In this document: positions 10,782 to 19,930 of the stretch, one piece after another
Position numbering within the stretch: position 1 is the first letter of the stretch
Layout: each line of letters starts with the position of its first letter
DNA from: Bacteroidota bacterium
GTDB taxonomy: Bacteria > Bacteroidota > Bacteroidia > UBA8524
Length of the DNA stretch: 39,497 nucleotides
Reading direction: 5' to 3'
Assembly: GCA_016124735.1 (NCBI GenBank)
Contig: WGMZ01000046.1
Coordinates: 1-39,497 of the forward strand
Translations under genes and position numbers: made by a program
Notes under the pieces: model-generated
The model's database searches: none
Seen by the model: only the letters and a program-made list of their open reading frames with translations
What the model was told of the DNA's origin: nothing

Positions 10782-13360
10782 GGCTCAATGTTCAGTTTAT
10801 ATGTCTCCCAGGTTCCGGAATGCTTTAGCCTCAGGATATACATACCCGATGACAAGGGATGATTCGCCTGCACTTCCGTGCGCTCACCCAGCTTGCCTAT
10901 CAGAATGTCAATCTTTTCGCCGGTAATAGAATATAGGCTGCAAGATTCAAGTGTTTCCCTGTCAATATTCAAAAAGAATTTACCTTTAGAAGGATTGGGG
11001 TACGGGTTTATATTGATTGGATTAGTTGCAAAAACATAACTCGGGAAATGTGCTTCCCTTTTCACTTCAAAACTCAGGAAATCAATTCCTGCCTCAGACG
11101 TGCCTGAATTGAAAAAATTTGACTGATTTCGAATCGAGATAAAAATACTGGCGCTATCCACCTGTTGGTTTGGGAGGTAGTTGATATCTACTTCAAATTC
11201 ACCCCAGTTCGCCACACTTTCTGTGGTTTCCCAGTTGCCCCAGCCCACTTGCTGTCCATCTTTAAACATGGCAATTTGAACGCTCAAGGTGTCTCCGTCC
11301 AACTGCTTATCGAAAGTATAATAACCAAGCAGGCGCTTGTATGGAAACGAAACAGGGAAGGAGGGTTTGTAAGGATACTGGTTATCATTTACAGTGGCTA
11401 TTCCGATTCTTCCAAATTGTGGATGATCCCGGAGTAACAAAGAATAACGTCCCGAAATTTTTGATTCACTTCGACGAACCTGAAACAGCTGCCCATCCGT
11501 ATTAAATGAGTACCACGAATCCGGGTGGAAAAGCGTATCCGCCATTGTTTTCGAAAGGCCCTGATTGGGTACTTGCTCTGCGCTTCCCTCAAACCACATG
11601 GTATCCAGAACAAATACGCTGCTGGAGTCGAAGCTGCCCGAATAATAATTGGAAGAGACAAAGATGAGTTTGAGCGTGTCTACCTGATTCGCATTCAGGT
11701 AATTCAGATTGACAGAAAAATCTGCATTCTGACTCAATTGACCGGCAAAACCCTGATGTCCTTCAGCCACTGAAGCGCCGTTGGCATCCTTTAATTCATA
11801 GATGACCAATACCGAGTCTCCCGGACTTGTCGTAAAACGCCCCCGGAAGCCAATCTTGTCGGGTCTTCCGCTATATGAAATCCCGCCAAAAAGCCCATTA
11901 TCTCCCGGAATGGCATAGTACAATGCCCCGGGCTCTTGTTTGTCTTTTGCTTGTAGCTGAACTTCAGTATTTCCATCATGAAGATGGAGGACTTCCACTC
12001 TGCCGGCATATCCCCAGTCTGAAATAAGTTCCAGATTCTTTGTTTGCCAATACTCAAAATCAAAATTGGGCACTTCATTGGGACCAACAAAAAAATCCAA
12101 AGGTTCGCTAAAAAAAACTCCTGCGTCGCCGCTCAATTTCACTTTGGCCGTATAATATCCTTCGCGCAAGACTAAGTCGGCTGTCAATACAATCTGGCTG
12201 TTATCCTTATGTATGCCCCATGTAAACGTCGAATCACCGTAATCGGAATGGAGATCCAAACTCACCTGAGTAGGAACTCCAAATACAGAAATGATGGCAC
12301 GGATCTGAATCTGGTCATTGCTGAGAAGCGTGGGGGTTTCCAGCTGTGCCTCCGGCCTTTGCAGGGATGTATCTATAAAACAGAGTGTTTTCCCGGTTCG
12401 CCCCCCAAACACACCATAATATCGGTTTACGAAGTGAATGGATGTAATCGCCCGATCATCGTTTATTGATGGGGAGAGATGAAGTGGCTTCCACACTTTA
12501 GCCCCACTATCTAATTGAAATATATTTCCGTAATCTCCTGCAACATAACCCCTTCCATCCTGAAATACGAATAATGCATTCAGCCGGCAACCCGCCGAAA
12601 GACTGATGGTTTTCAGACTATCTGCAGATGGATGAATTCGGCCCACAAATCGCAGCGAATCATTGCCTCCACGACCTCCTGCCAATAGCATTTCATCATC
12701 TGGCCATTTTTTAATTGCATTTATTTCAATGCCACTCAAATCCTGATCGGATGGAAGTACAGTCCATTGACTCCCGTTTTGTGAACTCTTAATCGTAAGT
12801 CCTCTGCTCCCTACTGCAAAATAATCACCCATTCCAGACAGGGCCATGCTTTTGATTATCCCCCGATTCCCACTGTAGATCATTTTCCAGGTCACTCCAC
12901 CGTCGGAACTTTGAATGATTAATCCGCTATCGCTGTTTAAGATGCCACCTCCGATGATCAGATTGTTCCCGTCGGCCATTAGGCAATTCAGCGCATAAGA
13001 TTTAAAGGATGAAATGGATTTATCTTGCCAATTCAGTCCCGCATCATCCGAAAAAAAGAGCGAACCATATCGACCGCAAGCCCATAAATGCTGCTCGTCA
13101 ATCACAAGAATTGCATTCAGGAAATTTCCCGGAAGGTCAGAGATAAGGTTCCAATGGTATGCTGAATCGCCAGATTGAAATATGCCGGTGATGGAGTCAT
13201 TGCTTTCCCAGCCTCCGACAGCAAGAACGTTCTTTGGGTTGAGCATGCATATGCCTGAGGCATGGCGGAATTTTGGCAGCTCAGATTTTCTCCATACCTG
13301 TGCCTGCAAACCACACCATGTGCCGAGAATAAAACTTAGTATTAGGATTAGTTTTCTCAT
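10778..13360 (-). CDS. Secreted propeller-like protein with T9SS type A sorting domain
   Basis: An 860-residue protein. Residues 1-20 are a signal peptide (LILILSFILGTWCGLQA). Residues ~25-360 contain repeated strands such as LFFSDDAGLNWQD and IIQSSDGGVTWKMI, the Asp-box/YCF48-like signature of a beta-propeller. About 365-475 is an Ig-like region. About 475-780 appears to hold two beta-sandwich (carbohydrate-binding-like) domains, each opening with an NFDFEYW-type strand or its relative and rich in FDSSSVFVLDTMWFEG-like strands. The last ~75 residues start with INPYPNPSKGKFFLNI and end in YILRLKHSGTWETYKLNI, a clear T9SS type A sorting domain. The gene heads a two-gene operon with the 2100-aa adhesin; the four-base ATGA overlap couples them. 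A hairpin lies in the leader. Role inferred only as a surface or secreted binding protein; no catalytic residues were recognised. Confidence 0.88.
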   Translation of the reverse strand: MRKLILILSFILGTWCGLQAQVWRKSELPKFRHASGICMLNPKNVLAVGGWESNDSITGIFQSGDSAYHWNLISDLPGNFLNAILVIDEQHLWACGRYGSLFFSDDAGLNWQDKSISSFKSYALNCLMADGNNLIIGGGILNSDSGLIIQSSDGGVTWKMIYSGNRGIIKSMALSGMGDYFAVGSRGLTIKSSQNGSQWTVLPSDQDLSGIEINAIKKWPDDEMLLAGGRGGNDSLRFVGRIHPSADSLKTISLSAGCRLNALFVFQDGRGYVAGDYGNIFQLDSGAKVWKPLHLSPSINDDRAITSIHFVNRYYGVFGGRTGKTLCFIDTSLQRPEAQLETPTLLSNDQIQIRAIISVFGVPTQVSLDLHSDYGDSTFTWGIHKDNSQIVLTADLVLREGYYTAKVKLSGDAGVFFSEPLDFFVGPNEVPNFDFEYWQTKNLELISDWGYAGRVEVLHLHDGNTEVQLQAKDKQEPGALYYAIPGDNGLFGGISYSGRPDKIGFRGRFTTSPGDSVLVIYELKDANGASVAEGHQGFAGQLSQNADFSVNLNYLNANQVDTLKLIFVSSNYYSGSFDSSSVFVLDTMWFEGSAEQVPNQGLSKTMADTLFHPDSWYSFNTDGQLFQVRRSESKISGRYSLLLRDHPQFGRIGIATVNDNQYPYKPSFPVSFPYKRLLGYYTFDKQLDGDTLSVQIAMFKDGQQVGWGNWETTESVANWGEFEVDINYLPNQQVDSASIFISIRNQSNFFNSGTSEAGIDFLSFEVKREAHFPSYVFATNPININPYPNPSKGKFFLNIDRETLESCSLYSITGEKIDILIGKLGERTEVQANHPLSSGMYILRLKHSGTWETYKLNIEP

Positions 13361-13374
13361 TAGGGGGTGTTTAT

Positions 13375-13412
13375 AAACCGGTCATGTTTCCCCCTAGAAA
13401 CACCACCGGTTT
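13375..13412 (-). promoter_or_regulatory. Bipartite leader hairpin upstream of the adhesin operon
   Basis: An 8-bp perfect outer stem (AAACCGGT at 13375-13382 with ACCGGTTT at 13405-13412) encloses a second 5-bp stem (GTTTC at 13386-13390 with GAAAC at 13397-13401). It lies 14 bases upstream of the ATG of the 860-aa gene. On the transcript the loop side reads TAGGGGG and the bases just before the ATG read CCCCCTA, so loop and initiation region are exactly complementary over 7 nt. The structure is seen; a regulatory role is inference. Confidence 0.4.
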
Positions 13413-13486
13413 GTTTCATAGGTTTAGTAATCCAAATATGCGGTAAATTATTACAGGTTGAAATACCCGGATTTTAGTATATACAG

Positions 13487-13515
13487 AAAAAAAGCCCTAC
13501 AAATGCAGGGCTTTT
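13487..13515 (-). terminator. Intrinsic terminator after infB
   Basis: On the - strand a 9-bp stem (AAAAGCCCT / AGGGCTTTT) with an 8-nt loop is followed by a run of T residues. It sits 18 bases beyond the infB stop codon and ends the rimP-nusA-infB transcript before the adhesin operon's own leader. Because both flanks are A/T rich it could work in either direction. Confidence 0.8.
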
Positions 13516-13532
13516 CTTTTTAATCTTCTGTT

Positions 13533-16500
13533 TTACTTCAATTTTCGCTTCACTTCGAACTCTTCGAATCCTTCGATGATATCGCCAACCTGGATGTCGT
13601 TGTAGTTCTTTAATCCAAGTCCACACTCGTATCCGGCAGAAACCTCCTTCACATCATCTTTGAATCGTTTCAGTGAATCCAATTCTCCGGTGTGAATCAC
13701 AACGCCATCGCGCACCAGGCGCACCCGCGTATTCCGCGTAATTTTTCCATCGAGCACATAACAACCGGCAATGGTTCCGACTTTGGTGATTTTAAACACA
13801 TCGCGCACTTCGATATTGCACACTTCTTTTTCTTCAATATCCGGCTCGAGCAATCCTTCCATCGCGTCTTTAATCTCTTCGATTGCCTTGTAGATGACGC
13901 TGTAGTATTTGATTTCGATACCTTCATTTTCGGCCAGTTTTTTAGCCTGAGAAGAGGGACGTACCTGGAATCCGACAATGATTGCATCGGAAGCAGAGGC
14001 AAGCATCACATCTGTCTCAGAAATTTGTCCCACCGCTTTTTGAATCACGTTAATTTGAATTTCTTCTGTCGACAATTTCAACAGCGAATCGGCCAGGGCT
14101 TCTACCGAACCATCCACATCACCTTTCACGATGATATTAAGTTCTTTAAAGTTTCCAATTGCCAAACGGCGACCGATTTCATCGAGGGTGATATGTTTCT
14201 GAGTCCGCAAGCCTTGTTCTCTTTGCAGCTGCTGACGTTTGTTCGCAATATCTCTTGCTTCCTGATCGCTTGCTGTTGCCACAAAACGGTCACCGGCTTG
14301 TGGCGCACCGCTGAAACCAAGCAGGGTTACCGGGGTGGAAGGACCTGCTTCATCAATTTTGCGTCCTCGTTCATTGAACATGGCCCGCACTTTACCGGCA
14401 TGTGTTCCGGCGATAATTGGGTCGCCAATGCGCAGCGTACCTCCCTGAACCATCACGGTAGTAACAATGCCTCGGCCTTTATCCAACTGGGCTTCCACGA
14501 TAGAGCCACTGGCCCGCTTATCCGGATTGGCTTTCAAATCGAGCATTTCTGCTTCCAGCAATACTTTCTCCAGCAATTCGTCAATATTGATCCCTTTCTT
14601 GGCCGATATCTCCTGGCACTGGAATTTGCCTCCCCAATCTTCGACCAGGATATCCATCTGAGCAAGTTGTTCTTTTACCCGGTCAGGATTGGCGCCGTCT
14701 TTATCAATTTTATTGATCGCGAAGACCATTGGCACAGCCGCAGCTTGTGCGTGAGCGATCGCCTCTTTTGTTTGCGGCATCACATCGTCGTCTGCTGCAA
14801 TCACAATGATGGCAACGTCCGTCATCTTGGCACCACGTGCACGCATGGCAGTAAAGGCCTCGTGACCCGGGGTATCCAGGAAGGTGATTTTCTTACCGCT
14901 GTCGAGGGTTACTTCATAAGCACCCATGTGCTGGGTGATACCGCCCGCCTCACCGGCAATAACGTTTGTTTTCCGCACATAATCGAGCAAGGAAGTTTTA
15001 CCGTGGTCAACGTGACCCATCACGGTAACGATCGGAGCACGTGGCTGCAAATCTTCCGGATCGTCCACCTCTTCTTCGATGGCTTCCTGAACGTCTGCAC
15101 CTACAAACTCAACCTCATAACCAAATTCTTCGGCGATGATGGAAATCATTTCTGCATCCAGGCGCTGGTTGATGGACACCATCATACCCAGGCTGAAACA
15201 AGCAGTGATGACCTCGTTTACTCCAACATCCATCATTTTTGCCAATTCATTGGCGGAGATGAACTCGGTAACCTTCAGGATTTTTTGTTCCATTTCCTCG
15301 AGGCGCATTTGCTCCTCACGATTCTTGGCATGCTGATCCCGTTTTTCCCGGCGGGTCTTCTGACGATTACCTCCGGACTTACCGCTTGGTTGAATGCGGG
15401 CAAGGGTTTGTTTCAGTTTATCCTGAATTTGCTTTTCAGTAATTTCCTGCCGGTCGTTTCCGGTGCGGTTGTCGCGGTTTCCGCCACCTGGACGGTTGTT
15501 ATTTCCTCCACCCGGACGGTTGTTATTTCCACCAGGGCGATTATTATTTCCTCGGTTATCTCGGTTCTGCGTATTCGGTCCGCTACCCGGAATTGTTTTA
15601 CGTTTCCGTTTCTTCTTGCCTTCGTGGGAACCGTCTGATGATGCCACCGGTTTCTTTTTCTGTTCCGTTGGCAATTCTATTTTACCCAAAACTTTCAAAC
15701 CCTGAAGTTTTTCATAATTCGGTTTTACGACCGATTTATCCTCTCCTTCCGTCTTGCTGTCTTTTGGCTTTTCAATTTTAGCTTTCGGCTCAAGCTTCGG
15801 CTTCTCTTCGGGTTTGGCTTTTTCCTCTTTCTTCGCTGCAGGTTTTTCTACCTCCTTCCGGGCCACTGGTTTTTCTTCCACCTTTGGCTTTTCTTCCTTC
15901 TCCTCTTTTTTGGCAACAGGCTTCTCTGCCGGTTTCTCTACTTTCTCCGGTTTCGCCTCTTCCTTCTTCTCCGCAGGTTTTTCTTCTTTTGCTTTAACGG
16001 GCTCTTCTTCCTTCTTCTTGGTTCCTTTTTTATCAGAATCCCTGAGCTCGATTTTGCCAACTACTTTTACCCCCACTTTTCCTTCTCCCTCTTCCTTCTT
16101 GGCAGCGGGTTTTTCTTCAATGGCAGGCTTTTCAACCTTTTCTTCCTTCTTCTCTTTCTCTACTACAGGTTTTTCTTCCAGCTTCTTCACATTCTCCACG
16201 GATTTCTCTTCCGTTGGGGTAGTCACCGGATTCACTGTATTATTCTTAATCAGAATTAACTCATCATCGAATTCATTGGTTTCGTTAGATGCAGGCTTTT
16301 TGGGCACATCAGAGATCTCCGTGGTGGAATTATCCTCCCGGCCTTTGTTGATGTCTAGTTGTTTGGCCTCATCCCGTGCCGCCTTATCTGATCTAAAATC
16401 ACGAAGCAAAACTTCATATTGCTCCTGTGTGATTTTAGCCGTCGGTTTGGCATCCACTTCAAATCCCTTGTTTTTCAAGTGATCTGCTAAGGTGCCCACT

Positions 16501-16559
16501 GCGACTCCAAATTCTGTGGCAACTTTAACGATTCGGTATGTGTTCTGTTTATCTGTCAT
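13533..16559 (-). CDS. infB: Translation initiation factor IF-2
   Basis: IF-2 is the GTPase that brings fMet-tRNA to the 30S subunit and promotes subunit joining. The start chosen is the ATG at 16559 ([17 protein letters not shown]), preceded by AAAAGGAACATA, which gives a Shine-Dalgarno-like AAGGA; an upstream in-frame extension of 16 codons looks non-coding. The protein is 1008 residues. The N-terminus has a short IF2-N helical domain, then a ~350-residue K/E/P-rich low-complexity linker and a GGNNNRP repeat patch. A second IF2-N domain is followed by the G domain with GHVDHGKTS (~512-520), DTPGHEAF (~561) and NKID (~615), then the beta-barrel, IF2-C core and fMet-tRNA-binding barrel. It is third in the conserved rimP-nusA-infB operon, 68 bases after nusA. 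The long charged linker is typical of this phylum. Confidence 0.98.
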   Translation of the reverse strand: MTDKQNTYRIVKVATEFGVAVGTLADHLKNKGFEVDAKPTAKITQEQYEVLLRDFRSDKAARDEAKQLDINKGREDNSTTEISDVPKKPASNETNEFDDELILIKNNTVNPVTTPTEEKSVENVKKLEEKPVVEKEKKEEKVEKPAIEEKPAAKKEEGEGKVGVKVVGKIELRDSDKKGTKKKEEEPVKAKEEKPAEKKEEAKPEKVEKPAEKPVAKKEEKEEKPKVEEKPVARKEVEKPAAKKEEKAKPEEKPKLEPKAKIEKPKDSKTEGEDKSVVKPNYEKLQGLKVLGKIELPTEQKKKPVASSDGSHEGKKKRKRKTIPGSGPNTQNRDNRGNNNRPGGNNNRPGGGNNNRPGGGNRDNRTGNDRQEITEKQIQDKLKQTLARIQPSGKSGGNRQKTRREKRDQHAKNREEQMRLEEMEQKILKVTEFISANELAKMMDVGVNEVITACFSLGMMVSINQRLDAEMISIIAEEFGYEVEFVGADVQEAIEEEVDDPEDLQPRAPIVTVMGHVDHGKTSLLDYVRKTNVIAGEAGGITQHMGAYEVTLDSGKKITFLDTPGHEAFTAMRARGAKMTDVAIIVIAADDDVMPQTKEAIAHAQAAAVPMVFAINKIDKDGANPDRVKEQLAQMDILVEDWGGKFQCQEISAKKGINIDELLEKVLLEAEMLDLKANPDKRASGSIVEAQLDKGRGIVTTVMVQGGTLRIGDPIIAGTHAGKVRAMFNERGRKIDEAGPSTPVTLLGFSGAPQAGDRFVATASDQEARDIANKRQQLQREQGLRTQKHITLDEIGRRLAIGNFKELNIIVKGDVDGSVEALADSLLKLSTEEIQINVIQKAVGQISETDVMLASASDAIIVGFQVRPSSQAKKLAENEGIEIKYYSVIYKAIEEIKDAMEGLLEPDIEEKEVCNIEVRDVFKITKVGTIAGCYVLDGKITRNTRVRLVRDGVVIHTGELDSLKRFKDDVKEVSAGYECGLGLKNYNDIQVGDIIEGFEEFEVKRKLK

Positions 16560-16627
16560 TATGTTCCTTTTGTTTCCATCTCTTTTCGGGGGATGGAGCC
16601 CCATCATTCAATCTACTTTTTCATCGC

Positions 16628-17872
16628 TTAGTCATTTTCAAATTCCGCATTGAGAATTCTTTTTATTTCTGCGATGGTTTCTTCTTCCAGCTCGGTACGG
16701 CGAACCAAATCTTCGTCGCTGGTCTTCAATACAGACTTCGCTGTATCCAGACCAATTCCTTTGAGTTCGTCCAGGATCCAGCTTTCGATCTCGTCTGAGA
16801 ATTCGTCCAGATCGATGTCCTCCTCCAATTCTTCTTCGCTATCGCGGAATACATCAATTTCATAACCGGTGAGTTTACCCGCCAGCTTAATATTATGCCC
16901 TCCTTTACCGATAGCCAGTGATACCTGGTCTGGTTTCAGGAAAACAGAAACACGCTCTTTCTCCTCATCCACTTCCATAGAAGTGATTTTTGCAGGGCTA
17001 AGCGACCGTTGAATATACAATTTCAGGTTGGTTGTATAGTTAATCACGTCGATGTTCTCGTTACGTAACTCTCTCACAATACCATGGATACGCGATCCTT
17101 TCATCCCCACACAGGCTCCAACCGGGTCAATGCGGTCGTCGAAACTTTCCACTGCCACTTTGGCCCGCTCACCTGGCTCACGAACAATCTTCTTAATGGT
17201 AATCAATCCGTCGAGAATCTCAGGAACTTCCAATTCGAAGAGACGTTCCAGGAATTCAGGAGCGGTGCGGGAAAGGATGATACGGGGCGTTCCATTCATC
17301 ATTTCTACACGAAGAACCACACATTTGATGGAATCGCCTTTTTTGTAGAAATCGCTGGGAATCATTTCTCCTTTTGGGAGGATGAGTTCGTTGCCCTCAT
17401 CGTCAAGGATCATCAACTCTTTTTTCCATATCTGGTAGACTTCGCCGGTCACAATTTCACCCACGCGGTCTTTGTACTTGCGGTAAACTTCGTCTTTCTC
17501 AAGTTCAAGGATTTTTGACATCAGCGTTTGACGTGCAGTCAGGATTTGGCGACGTCCAAAATCTTCCAGGAATACCTGTTCGATTGCCTCTTCTCCTACT
17601 TCGAAATCATCTTCAATCTTCTTGGCTTCGCTGATTCCTACTTGCAGGGCGGTATCTTCGACATCCACATCATCTACAATCTGACGGGTACGCCAAATCT
17701 CCAGGTCGCCATTTTCCGTGTTAATGATCACATCACAATTCTCGTCAGTGCCATACTTTTTCTTTAGCATGCTACGGAAAACGTCTTCCAGCACACGCAT
17801 CATCGTGGCCCGGTCGATGTTCTTAAACTCCTTGAACTCCGCGAAGGAATCTACTAAACCTAAGTTACTCAT
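16628..17872 (-). CDS. nusA: Transcription termination/antitermination factor NusA
   Basis: NusA binds RNA polymerase near the RNA exit channel and modulates pausing, intrinsic termination and antitermination. This 414-residue protein opens with SNLGLVDSFAEFKEFKNIDR, typical of the Bacteroidota form. It has the N-terminal polymerase-binding domain (~1-125), an S1 domain (~130-200, GEIVTGEVYQIWKKELMILDDEGNE region), two KH domains (~225-350, with VGACVGMKGSRI and SLAIGKGGHNIKLA), and a short acidic tail ending in one helix-hairpin-helix-like segment (GLDTAKSVLKTSDEDLVRRT). It lacks the two long acidic repeats of the E. coli protein, as expected for this phylum. The gene starts 4 bases after the rimP stop, so it is co-transcribed and probably translationally coupled. 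Confidence 0.98.
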   Translation of the reverse strand: MSNLGLVDSFAEFKEFKNIDRATMMRVLEDVFRSMLKKKYGTDENCDVIINTENGDLEIWRTRQIVDDVDVEDTALQVGISEAKKIEDDFEVGEEAIEQVFLEDFGRRQILTARQTLMSKILELEKDEVYRKYKDRVGEIVTGEVYQIWKKELMILDDEGNELILPKGEMIPSDFYKKGDSIKCVVLRVEMMNGTPRIILSRTAPEFLERLFELEVPEILDGLITIKKIVREPGERAKVAVESFDDRIDPVGACVGMKGSRIHGIVRELRNENIDVINYTTNLKLYIQRSLSPAKITSMEVDEEKERVSVFLKPDQVSLAIGKGGHNIKLAGKLTGYEIDVFRDSEEELEEDIDLDEFSDEIESWILDELKGIGLDTAKSVLKTSDEDLVRRTELEEETIAEIKRILNAEFEND

Positions 17873-17876
17873 TCTT

Positions 17877-18347
17877 CTATCGTTTAAAAGATACGACCAC
17901 CCTGGGGTCGTTTATTTGTTCAATTTTATACTCGTTCAGCAAAAGCTGTTTTTTCTTTCCTTTTTCTTTAAAGGCTTCCTCAATTTTTAGCATATCTTCT
18001 TCCATCCCTACAAATTTCCCCTCGTGCTTCTTGCCCCCGCTATCGGTAAAAGACAGGCTTCTCCCAATATGCTTGGTAAATTGACGCGCAAGTTTCAATG
18101 GACGGTCTACCCCGGGAGAAGATACCTCAATGGTGAAAGCTCCCACTTCATCCGGAATTTCCTCATCGATTCGTGCTGATATTCTTCGGCTCAAGCGGCT
18201 GCATTCTGCTATGGGAATGCCCGCATCTCCGTCGATCAGCACCTTGATTATCTTCCCGTTAGACTCACTCATTACCTCAACCACAAAATACTGCGGGTCT
18301 TCAATCGCGTCCTCTGCAAACTCTGTAATCTTGCTAATCAGCTCCAT
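17877..18347 (-). CDS. rimP: Ribosome maturation factor RimP
   Basis: RimP assists maturation of the 30S ribosomal subunit. The start chosen is the ATG at 18347 (MELISKITEFAED), giving 156 residues, the normal family length; the frame is open further upstream only through a TTG and through the leader hairpin, which argues against the longer form. Family features seen are the N-terminal alpha/beta domain with YFVVEVMSESNGKIIKVLIDGDAGI, the central CSRLSRRI segment, VGAFTIEVSSPGVDRPL, and the C-terminal SH3-like barrel with EGKFVGMEEDMLKI. It is the first gene of the rimP-nusA-infB operon. The short leader carries a strong terminator-like hairpin (described separately). Confidence 0.95.
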   Translation of the reverse strand: MELISKITEFAEDAIEDPQYFVVEVMSESNGKIIKVLIDGDAGIPIAECSRLSRRISARIDEEIPDEVGAFTIEVSSPGVDRPLKLARQFTKHIGRSLSFTDSGGKKHEGKFVGMEEDMLKIEEAFKEKGKKKQLLLNEYKIEQINDPRVVVSFKR

Positions 18348-18359
18348 TTTTTTCGCAAT

Positions 18360-18380
18360 AAAAAAGGGGACGCTGTCCCC
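18360..18380 (-). promoter_or_regulatory. Terminator-like hairpin in the rimP leader (possible attenuator)
   Basis: On the - strand GGGGAC-AGC-GTCCCC forms a perfect 6-bp G/C stem with a 3-nt loop, directly followed by six T residues. This is the form of an intrinsic terminator, yet it lies between the predicted promoter and the rimP ATG, 12 bases before the start codon. No gene on this strand ends just upstream, so it is not obviously a terminator for another transcript. Alternatives are a repeat-element remnant or an mRNA-stabilising hairpin. Confidence 0.6.
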
Positions 18381-18403
18381 TCTTTCTATCAATCATTTCG
18401 CTG

Positions 18404-18433
18404 CAAAAATAACACGAATACTTGAATATACAA
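18404..18433 (-). promoter_or_regulatory. Predicted promoter of the rimP-nusA-infB operon
   Basis: On the - strand TTG (18433-18431) is separated by 19 nt from TATTTTTG (18411-18404). This matches the Bacteroidota -33 TTG / -7 TAnnTTTG consensus with the expected spacing. Predicted transcription would begin near 18397, giving a ~50-nt leader that contains the hairpin at 18366-18380. Confidence 0.55.
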
Positions 18434-18552
18434 TAGCTTGGGTGGGTTTCAGAGAACAGGTTTCAGGATTCTGCATGCGATTATTCATCTAAAAATCTAC
18501 CTAAACCCGATACCTGATACCGTATTCCCCTTCATCGTTCACTTAAAAAACC

Positions 18553-18560
18553 TATTTTTG
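18553..18560 (+). promoter_or_regulatory. Candidate -7 element for the methyltransferase gene
   Basis: TATTTTTG matches TAnnTTTG and lies 15 bases before the chosen ATG at 18576. No convincing TTTG -33 box is visible at the proper distance, so support is partial. It would work divergently from the rimP promoter. Confidence 0.3.
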
Positions 18561-18575
18561 CACGCTTATTATACC

Positions 18576-19355
18576 ATGATATTTGACAGAGAAAGACCCT
18601 CGTTCGAACCTTCTAACAACGTGACAGTTAAACGTTGTTTCTATGCATATGAATTCGCCGAGGATTTTGTAAGAGGGAAAAAAGTAGCAGATATAGGCTG
18701 TGGAACCGGATATGGAACCGTGCATTTGGCGCAGGTGGCAGAAACGGCTACCGGCGTCGACTATTCAGCTGAAACACTTGAAAGCTCCCGTAAATTATAT
18801 GCGGATGTAAGCAACCTCAACTTCGTTCACGGAAAAGTACCACCGGTGCCCTTGGAAAGCGAAAGTATGGATGTGGTTACCGCATTTCAATTTATCGAAC
18901 ATATCCAAAATCCTGTTGACTTTATCCGGGATGTATACCGTGTTCTTAAACCAGGTGGCGTATTTTTATGCACCACAGTCAATGCAAAAAAATCGCTCGC
19001 CAGAAATCCATTCCACATTTTCGAATACGATTTTGCCTGGATGGAAAGTGATTTTCGGAAGGTATTTGAAGACGTTGAGATGATTGGCCTTCAGGGCAAC
19101 GAACGCGTCAACAAATACTACCACGACAACAACCGCTGGGTGCGTAGCATCTTAAAATGGGATGTTTTGGGGCTGCATAAGATGGTCCCTTCCTCCTGGG
19201 TTACCCTTCCCTATAACTTCCTGACCAGCAGAATGCGAAAGCAGCTGGCGGAAGAAAATCCGGTTGCTCTTGATATAGACACCAAAGATTTCTTCCTCAC
19301 CAAAGAAGACCTGGATCAAACCTGGGATATTTTTGTTGTTGCGCGGAAGAAGTAA
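18576..19355 (+). CDS. Class I SAM-dependent methyltransferase
   Basis: Start chosen at the ATG of MIFDRERPSFEP (259 residues); the frame is open 46 codons upstream but that part covers the predicted -7 element and reads as non-coding. Motif I is VADIGCGTGYG (residues ~37-47), followed by GVDYS (acidic motif II), VVTAFQFIEHIQNP (motif IV/V region) and VYRVLKPGGVFLCTT (motif VI), the Methyltransf_11 pattern. The C-terminal ~90 residues (YYHDNNRWVRSILKWDVLGLHKMVP) resemble methyltransferases from polysaccharide loci. The substrate is not evident. It is divergent from rimP and convergent, across a repeat array, with a glycosyltransferase, which fits but does not prove a role in surface glycan modification. 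Confidence 0.88.
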   Translation: MIFDRERPSFEPSNNVTVKRCFYAYEFAEDFVRGKKVADIGCGTGYGTVHLAQVAETATGVDYSAETLESSRKLYADVSNLNFVHGKVPPVPLESESMDVVTAFQFIEHIQNPVDFIRDVYRVLKPGGVFLCTTVNAKKSLARNPFHIFEYDFAWMESDFRKVFEDVEMIGLQGNERVNKYYHDNNRWVRSILKWDVLGLHKMVPSSWVTLPYNFLTSRMRKQLAEENPVALDIDTKDFFLTKEDLDQTWDIFVVARKK

Positions 19356-19366
19356 TCTTGAAAAGA

Positions 19367-19393
19367 GTACAAGTGTACCGAGTACATAAGTAC
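19367..19393. repeat. Phased GTAC motif cluster
   Basis: Four GTAC tetramers start at 19367, 19375, 19382 and 19390, i.e. every 7-8 bases, just after the methyltransferase stop. A simple repeat with local dyad symmetry; no function can be assigned. Confidence 0.4.
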
Positions 19394-19465
19394 AAAGACA
19401 GCTTGAGTTGAGTTTTTAGTTTAGTGGTTTATTGTTAAACTGCAATTCATGGTCGTGATGTGGGT

Positions 19466-19930
19466 TTGCCCAATTTTTATCCAATGAAATAGCCTCATAG
19501 CTTCTGGCTGAAGCCTGAAGCAAAAAGAATTCAATTAATGTGCTGAGCCCCGTGCTTTGAGCATTTGATCTGTCTTTTTTCCTAATAGCCGAAAAATTTA
19601 ACAAGACCCCGGAGGGGTCGCCCACCCTTTGCATTAAGAATGGCTATGCTATACAACCCTGAAGGGGTTGCCCAATTTTTATCCAATAACATTGCTTCAT
19701 AGCTTCTGGCTGAAGCCTGAAGCAAAAAGAATTCAATTAATGTGCTGAGCCCCGTGCTTTGAGCATTTGATCTGTCTTTTTTCCTAATAGCCGTAAAATT
19801 TAACAAGACCCCGGAGGGGTCGCCCACCCTTTGCATTAAGAATGGCTGTGCTAAACAACCCTGAAGGGGTTGCCCAATTTTTATCCAATAACATAGCCTC
19901 ACAGCTGCAGGCTGAAGCCTGCAGCAAGAA
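19466..19930. repeat. 202-bp tandem repeat array with three palindromes per unit
   Basis: Units start with TTGCCCAATTTTTATCCAAT at 19466, 19668 and 19870, exactly 202 bases apart; the third copy is cut off after ~60 bases. Each full unit has three dyads: a GCTTC...GAAGC stem (19500-19521, 19702-19723; changed to GCTGC...GCAGC at 19904-19925), GACCCC-GGA-GGGGTC (19605-19619, 19807-19821) and CAACCCT-GAA-GGGGTTG (19654-19670, 19856-19872). The two full copies are nearly identical. The array fills the space between two convergent genes. Short - strand frames through it are not credible genes. It looks like an interspersed non-coding palindromic element; no transposase is present. Confidence 0.85.

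Noticed and set aside
13692-15638. A 648-codon open frame on the + strand opposite infB.
   Set aside because: It lies wholly antisense to a conserved essential gene; its composition (H, F, I rich) is that of a frame shadow, and no start signal or domain is recognisable.
15754-16482. A 242-codon + strand frame rich in Ser, Phe and Gly.
   Set aside because: It is the antisense image of the K/E/P-rich IF-2 linker; the odd composition follows from that.
18438-18575. The 46-codon N-terminal extension of the methyltransferase.
   Set aside because: It covers a promoter-like element and has no similarity to the fold's N-terminus; the ATG at 18576 fits the normal length.
19466-19930. Possible CRISPR-like array.
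   Set aside because: The whole 202-bp unit is repeated, spacers are not unique, and no cas gene is near.
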